NCBI GenBank assembly: GCA_019426215.1 | Contig: CM033402.1 | Span: 27,394,057-27,458,056 of the forward strand | Reading direction: 5' to 3' | DNA: 64,000 nt | From: Buddleja alternifolia | Lineage: Eukaryota > Streptophyta > Magnoliopsida > Lamiales > Scrophulariaceae | In this document: positions 58,996-64,000 of the stretch, piece after piece | Numbering within the stretch: the stretch's first letter is position 1 | Layout of the letters: every line of letters begins with the position of its first letter | Translations under genes and position numbers: made by a program | The notes under the pieces: generated by a model | Database searches by the model: none | The model's input: the letters and a program-made list of their open reading frames with translations, nothing else | What the model was told of the DNA's origin: nothing

Positions 58996-60670
58996 ACACC
59001 CCCACACTTATCAATTGATCGTCCTCGAGCAATAAGAGTTTTAAGATAAGGAAACATCATCAATCAAAGAGAGAAACAAAAAGAAAACTACCTAACTCAC
59101 TTTCGTGGAGTAAACGGTTGCATTTAGCGAATGCAACAAGCCTTTGAACCTTTTAGTTACCTCAAAGGACGAGTTATAGTCTCGTGAGGGTTTGCAGACG
59201 ATATACCCACAAAATCGAAAGATTTCAACCCCGATCACTCAACGTAAATTACAATGATTAATAGCACACAATGGTATGAATTCATCTGTTTAAGCTCAAT
59301 TATAAATATATATACACATCACACATTTGCTCATGTTACGCCTTAACATTGAAAAGATCATCCTAAGGGTGTAGTGTAATAAATCTCAAGTATTATAGTC
59401 AAGTGGCATTCTTACCACTTTTCAAACATTAACCCATATTTATCAACTTTTGATTATTCACATGGTACGAGAATTGAATACAACTTCATAGCCACTTAAA
59501 AATTCATCACTTCATTCCACTTTCGGATTTATCTTATGCACTTTCAACTCGAAACATTAGAGGTTAGACCATGTGCAATGTTTGATCCTCTTAGGCTTTC
59601 TATGACACCCGTGTAACGAGCTTTAGGCCATAACTCCTAAACCAGATGGCTTTAGGGTATCAAATGTGAGACACCCTAAGGGCTTAATCGCTCGAGTCTC
59701 AAAGGCCACAAAATCAAACTAGGTCCTTATTCACTTAACACTTGCATTGGCTTGAGCTTAGCTCAAATTAGCAAATAGTACAGTATTCTAGGCATGGTGC
59801 TCTTCGCCCCCAGTATCTATTAAACCTGACTTTTTCAGTCATACCAATGTTCAACCTCTTTTTATTATTATTAAACACACGAAGTTAACGTTCTCAACTC
59901 ATAACACATGTGAAAATTCTAAGTTGATATTTCCGGGATCAAGCCTTTAAGTGTTTCAAAATGATTGCCCACTCAACTCCTCTACCTTCGATTTAGGTGC
60001 ATATGTGAATCATCTTAAGGTTAATCTAGTCTAGTTAGGATCCCATAAGCAAGGAACGATGTGTATAGCCATTAAAAACCAAATTGATAGAGAAAACATA
60101 CCATGTATTCAAATTAACCATACTCAATGCCTCAAGTGAAGGGTTGAAATTCTATCCAAAAAAAATTAAAATTGCACACATTTCACATGTAGAGGTACAG
60201 CACCCCCCAAACTTGGACCGAAATATGTAAAACATGAATCAACATGACTATAATGGATCAAGTATACCCCCCCACACTTATCATGAACATTGTCCCCAAT
60301 GTTTGAAAAAGAGAAGGGCAAAGTACACGTCACCATAGGGAAGCTGAAAAGCAAACCCGAGTCCACTTAAGGCAATCAAGTCCACGGATGGCAATCACTG
60401 TGTCGATCACTACATAGGTAAACAAATGCTAGCCATACAGAGCATCAAACATTGGATAGAATAGAATAAAACAAAATGAGACAAACAAAAATGAGAAACA
60501 TGCATGGAAAGAAAACATCAAGCATCCAAACATAAAACATAAAATATCCAACAACCCAACAAAAGATATCCAAAAACGAAAAGAAACATGCATGGAAATA
60601 AACAAGATAAGCCTAATCGGTGGTGCCAAAACGGTCAATGTAATCCTCATCCGCTCCGCCGAGATCATCC
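58996..60670 (-). other. Second Athila non-coding region with PPT and conserved hairpin
   Basis: Starts with the PPT (58996-59010). The region parallels 39227-40880 of the first element, including phrases such as GTTACCTCAAAGGACGAG. The hairpin AACATTG-TCCC-CAATGTT lies at 60286-60303 next to a C7 run at 60267-60273. No protein frame is convincing. Confidence 0.7.
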
Positions 60671-60677
60671 AAATCAA

Positions 60678-62068
60678 TCAACGGGCTACCCTCATCATTA
60701 TGAGCTCATCATCACCTCCTTCAGGAACGAGAGCACCTGACTCGTGCATATCTGCGGGCTGCTGAGGCGGGGGTGTGCGGGTAAGGTGGAGGAGCAGAAT
60801 AATCAAACGGCCCCCACCGACAAACGCATCATGCTCTACAAAAAGCTGACGGAAATAAGCACAAGTGTCGGACATGACCACCCTCATCTCATCTCGCAAC
60901 TCATCCCTCAATTCATCCTTTAATTGTCTAATGGCGGCGGGCATCCATAGGTGGAAACTGTGGGAGCAGTACCGGGATGAAGACGGGCGAGCCTCTTGGA
61001 AGTAGCTGGTGGTGGGGAGCCTGGGAGTCGTCATCTACCACGGTGAGATAAGAACCAGGAAGCTCAGTACGCTCCATAGGAAATGTGGGAACCTTAGCCG
61101 CCTTGCATAAAGCTGTGATCAGTGACGGGAGAATGATGGGAATCTTCCGAGTGGGACCTTCTCCCTTTTGCTTAGCCAATTCTTTGTTAATCAACGGCCC
61201 TAACTCATTCTTCAACTTCCTAAAGTGGTCCGTCAAAGACTTGTGGATTACCCTGGCAAAGTCCACAGCTTTCTTGGACATAATAGCGTAGATGAGGGTG
61301 GCCCGTTCCTTGTTTGCCTCTGATCGATTGGTACTCGGTATTAAATTGAATCGGATGAAGTCGAGCCAGAAAGCAGCCTCGGGTAATAGAGCCCTACCGG
61401 GGACATGAGCTTCTCCGGGTACCCATTCCCACCCTTCTCGGCCCAATAACCCCGCAAAATATCCGACAGGCTAACTCGGAGGCGCCCTGCATTGTAAATA
61501 GTGGTGAACTCGCATGTCTGAGGGGTCGGGGTGCCTATGCTCTCCTAATCTGTCTCAACTCATAATTGACATGTTTGTGCCCCGGACCAAAAGGGTAGTC
61601 CCCAGCCATCCTCGTGTCTCAATCTCATCATAAACCCGGAGCTGAAGAATTCCAGGACCCAAGGAAGATGAATGGCCTCGGGCTTTTGAGAAAAACTGTA
61701 AGCGATGAAACTATCAATTCGTGCCACAGAGGCTGTCCCCGGGTGGTTAAATAGTGCTCCTTAATAAGGGTGCGGGTGGTGCTCAAACTCTGACACAAAT
61801 TTTGGACTTGGGGGTTTCTCAAAACGGTATCATCGGGAGTCTCGGGCTCATTAGAGGAACCCTCACCCACTTTTTTTCTTACCCTTGGACGGCTATTGGT
61901 AGTTCTCGTCATTTGCAACACAATGATCAACTTCTCACTACTCAAAATCAACCCAAATGCAACCAACCCAATACAACAATCGTCAACGCCCCACAACACA
62001 CCAAAATCAGAGAGCAACCACAATCTAGCAATATCCGGATTTAACCGATTCCTCAATTCTTTAAGCAA
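60678..62068 (-). pseudogene. Env-position ORF of Athila ('putative plant transposon protein' type)
   Basis: Minus-strand frames 62068-61628 (internal start MTRTTNSRPRVRKKVGEG), 61446-60928 and 61034-60678 together read as one broken protein downstream of pol. The middle frame contains FWLDFIRFNLIPSTNRSEAN, KERATLIYAIMSKKAVDF and IILPSLITALCKAAKVP, which I recognise as the domain annotated 'putative plant transposon protein' in Athila-type elements. The last frame contains a charged repeat (KDELRDELRDEMR). No signal peptide or membrane anchor is clear, so an envelope function is not supported. Several frameshifts make it a relic. Confidence 0.68.
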
Positions 62069-62520
62069 TAATCCACAATTTAATCAACAAAATAGCATCC
62101 AATTTCAACAACACACCCACAAATTCAATTTCAACCCACAATTGATAACAATAGATCACCAATTCAACAACAACAACCCTCAATTTATTTATTTATTTTT
62201 TTACGATCCCAAATTCCATAGACGTCCTCAAAAAAATTCAATCCACAATCGGACGAAGCCCCAAATAATCCTCAAAATATAATGTAAGGCACCTACTCGT
62301 CGTCTATGAATCGGAAATGGAAGAAGGGTAAAGCCAAAACTCACCTTTTTTTCCCCGAGTTGGATGTGAAGGAGTCGCGGTGCAGCGAGTGATGTTGATG
62401 GAAAGTGGCGGTGAACACGGTGGAGATGCCGGAAAGGTGAGAGTGTCGCCGGAATCGCTTGGGAGAGGAGTTGTGAAGATTTTGTGAAGAATTTTGACCG
62501 TTTTGACCACAAATTTGTTT
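62069..62520 (-). other. Stretch upstream of the Athila env-position ORF
   Basis: In sense orientation this lies between the GC minisatellite and the ORF. The + strand is rich in CAA/AAC from 61920 to 62240. Minus frames at 62228-62512 have no recognisable similarity. It may be an untranslated leader of the downstream ORF. Confidence 0.4.
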
Positions 62521-62524
62521 AAAT

Positions 62525-62815
62525 CAGAAACGGGCGCCTAGGCGCGCGACACAGCGTACCTGGATTTTGACTTGTAATGCCCGCGCTAGGCGGGCGTTGT
62601 TTTCGGCGCTTGGCGCCCCTTTCAGAACCGGCGCCTAGGCGCCTGTTTTTCGGCGCTTGGGCGCCCTTCAGACCGGGCGCCTAGGCCCTGGTTTTCTCGG
62701 CGCTTGGGCGCCCCTTTCAGAACCGGGCGCCTAGGCCCTGTTTCTCGGCGCTTGGGCGTTCAGATCGGCGCCTAGGCCCTGTTTCTCGGCGCTTGGGCGC
62801 CCCGTTCAGAAAAAT
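62525..62815. repeat. GC-rich minisatellite with GGCGCCTAGGCGC palindromes
   Basis: Five to six imperfect units of about 50-65 bp, each containing GGCGCCTAGG and, about 25 bp later, CGGCGCTTGGGCGCCC. The words are strongly palindromic and the block is far more GC-rich than its surroundings. Related words occur in the Athila LTRs and in the gag linker. Confidence 0.85.
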
Positions 62816-62945
62816 TTTGTAAAGAATTTCATTTCCTGTTTCAAAGGGAAGAGACAAAACACTTAAAACACAAACTAACAAAGATGTAAGACTAGAAAAT
62901 AAAGCAACAAACGGGATAATAAGGGAAAAAGAAAAGGAAACGGAA
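62816..62945 (-). other. Short AT-rich spacer before the pol end
   Basis: No coding sequence is seen. It corresponds to the stretch just upstream of 40818 in the first Athila element. Confidence 0.5.
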
Positions 62946-64000
62946 AGAAAACATGGGTTGCCTCCCAAGAAGCGCTAGTTTAGAGTCATTAGCTCGACTG
63001 AAAGCGAAGAATCACGAAGGGTCCGCGAGGATGAAGGACTCTTTGTCTCTTGGTCCATCCATCCCTAAGTAAGGTTTTAGACGTTGAGCGTTGACCAAGA
63101 AAGTATGTCCTTTATCTGTTGTAAGCTCAACGGCGCCGGATGGATAGACCTGGGAAATAAAAATGGGCCCGACCATCGAGACTTAAGCTTCCGGGGAAGA
63201 GTCGGAGTCGAGAGTTGTATAGCAACACCCGCTCTCCCTTGTGGAATTCCCGGGGGAGAATATGTTTGTCATGCCACATTTTGGTCCGCTCCTTATAGAG
63301 TTTGCGTTCTCATAGGCAAGATGACGCCATCTTCGAGCTCGTTGAGTTGTAGCAAACGTTGTGTACCTACACTTTGAGAGTCAAATTTAGAAACTTAATG
63401 GCCCAATAAGCACGAGCTCGAGGTTCACCGGTCAAGTGACATTTTTGCCAAAAAAACAAGGACGATACGGGACATTCCAATTGGGGTTTATGGAGCGTCC
63501 GCATAAAGAACAAAGCGCATCATCAATTTAAGGGACCAATCCTTTCTTGAGCGTTGACAGTTGTTTTATAAAATACGTTAATCTCCCTATCGAGACCTCA
63601 CTGGCCACTGTTTGTGGTGGTATGGGTCGCAAATTTTATGTTATGCTTCACCCGTACTTGGTAAATAAAGTTTCAAAAAATGCTGTTGCGAAGTGGTGCC
63701 CCCGTCACTAATGATGGCTGGGGAGTTCAAATCCGAGTAAAAATATGATTCTTAAGAAAAAGAGTGACAACACGAGCATCATTAGTAGGCAAGGCCACGG
63801 CTTCCACCCATTTGGAGACATAGTCTACCGCAACAAGGATAATTATTTGAACAAGAACTGGGGAGAAAAGGGCCCATGAATCAAGCCACATACATCAAAA
63901 CAAATACCACTCTAACATGCTATTTAAGGGTGTTTTCCTGAGGTTTAGAGATGTTCCTTCTTGACAGCGATCACAAGATGAAATATGATGTGCCTCTTTT
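62946..64000 (-). pseudogene. pol: Second Athila pol: integrase C-terminal part, decayed
   Basis: The DNA aligns by eye to 40818 to about 41880 of the first element: the CCTCCCAAGAAGCGCTAG border (62961), the end of integrase, then the region of the DDE core. Many one- and two-base deletions break the frame. It runs off the window before RNase H and RT. Confidence 0.85.

Larger units (their letters stand above)
57326..64000 (-). mobile_element. Second Athila-type element, older, 5' part outside the window
   Basis: The order on the + strand is LTR (57326-58995), PPT, long non-coding stretch, extra ORF, GC minisatellite, and pol C-terminus reading to the window end. This equals the 3' half of an Athila element on the minus strand. 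It is longer than the 37289-48114 element because it keeps an env-position ORF. Pol is full of small indels, so it is older. Confidence 0.9.

Noticed and set aside
62525..62815. CRISPR-like array (regular repeats with spacers)
   Set aside because: A plant nuclear context inside a retrotransposon. Units are imperfect, spacers are similar to each other, and no cas genes are present; it is a minisatellite.

Overview
This is a nuclear plant sequence, almost certainly from a dicot. It is AT-rich, has spliced genes with GT..AG introns, and is dominated by plant transposable element families (CACTA, Copia, Athila-type Gypsy, L1-type LINE, PIF/Harbinger, hAT). Only two single-copy host genes are convincing. 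One is a spliced GH17/X8 beta-1,3-glucanase-like gene (23687-26183, +). The other is a six-exon TAF15b-type RNA-binding protein gene (31518-35441, -). From memory, the same two families are neighbours in Arabidopsis (At5g58480 and At5g58470), which suggests conserved microsynteny.

Layout. 1-21520 is the right-hand part of a CACTA transposon: the tail of a TNP2-like transposase, then a second gene joining a plant transposase domain, a DUF8039-like domain and a Ulp1-type protease. It ends in subterminal repeats and a CACTA terminus. An intron of the second gene holds a complete 15.8 kb Copia element (2745-18585, SIRE-like, 5-bp duplication TAATT). That element is itself split in its integrase by a solo Athila LTR (12096-13819, duplication TTGAG). 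Another intron holds a 0.9 kb hAT-type element (8-bp duplication). 21521-22440 carries telomere-like repeats and a tandem duplication. 22.4-36.5 kb is the gene island, with degraded small elements.

36.5-53.2 kb is an old L1-type LINE. It is broken by a very young Athila element (37289-48114, duplication GCATG, nearly identical LTRs but a damaged pol) and by an unclassified LTR (about 48830-51899). The latter contains a solo Copia LTR of the same family as the 2.7-18.6 kb element. 53.2-54.7 kb is TA/GT microsatellite DNA with two oppositely oriented fragments resembling a plant pararetrovirus: a movement-protein piece and a polyprotein piece. 54.7-56.9 kb is a dead PIF/Harbinger transposon. 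From 57326 to the window end runs a second, older Athila element with its 3' LTR, an extra ORF in the env position, a GC-rich minisatellite and a decayed pol.

How it works together. The two host genes are independent. One product is a secreted, probably membrane-anchored wall protein, and the other is a nuclear RNA-binding/TFIID-associated factor. Everything else is a record of repeated transposon insertion, and the order of events can be read from target-site duplications and nesting. No intact autonomous element is visible: every pol, gag or transposase reading frame has at least one stop, frameshift, deletion or interruption.
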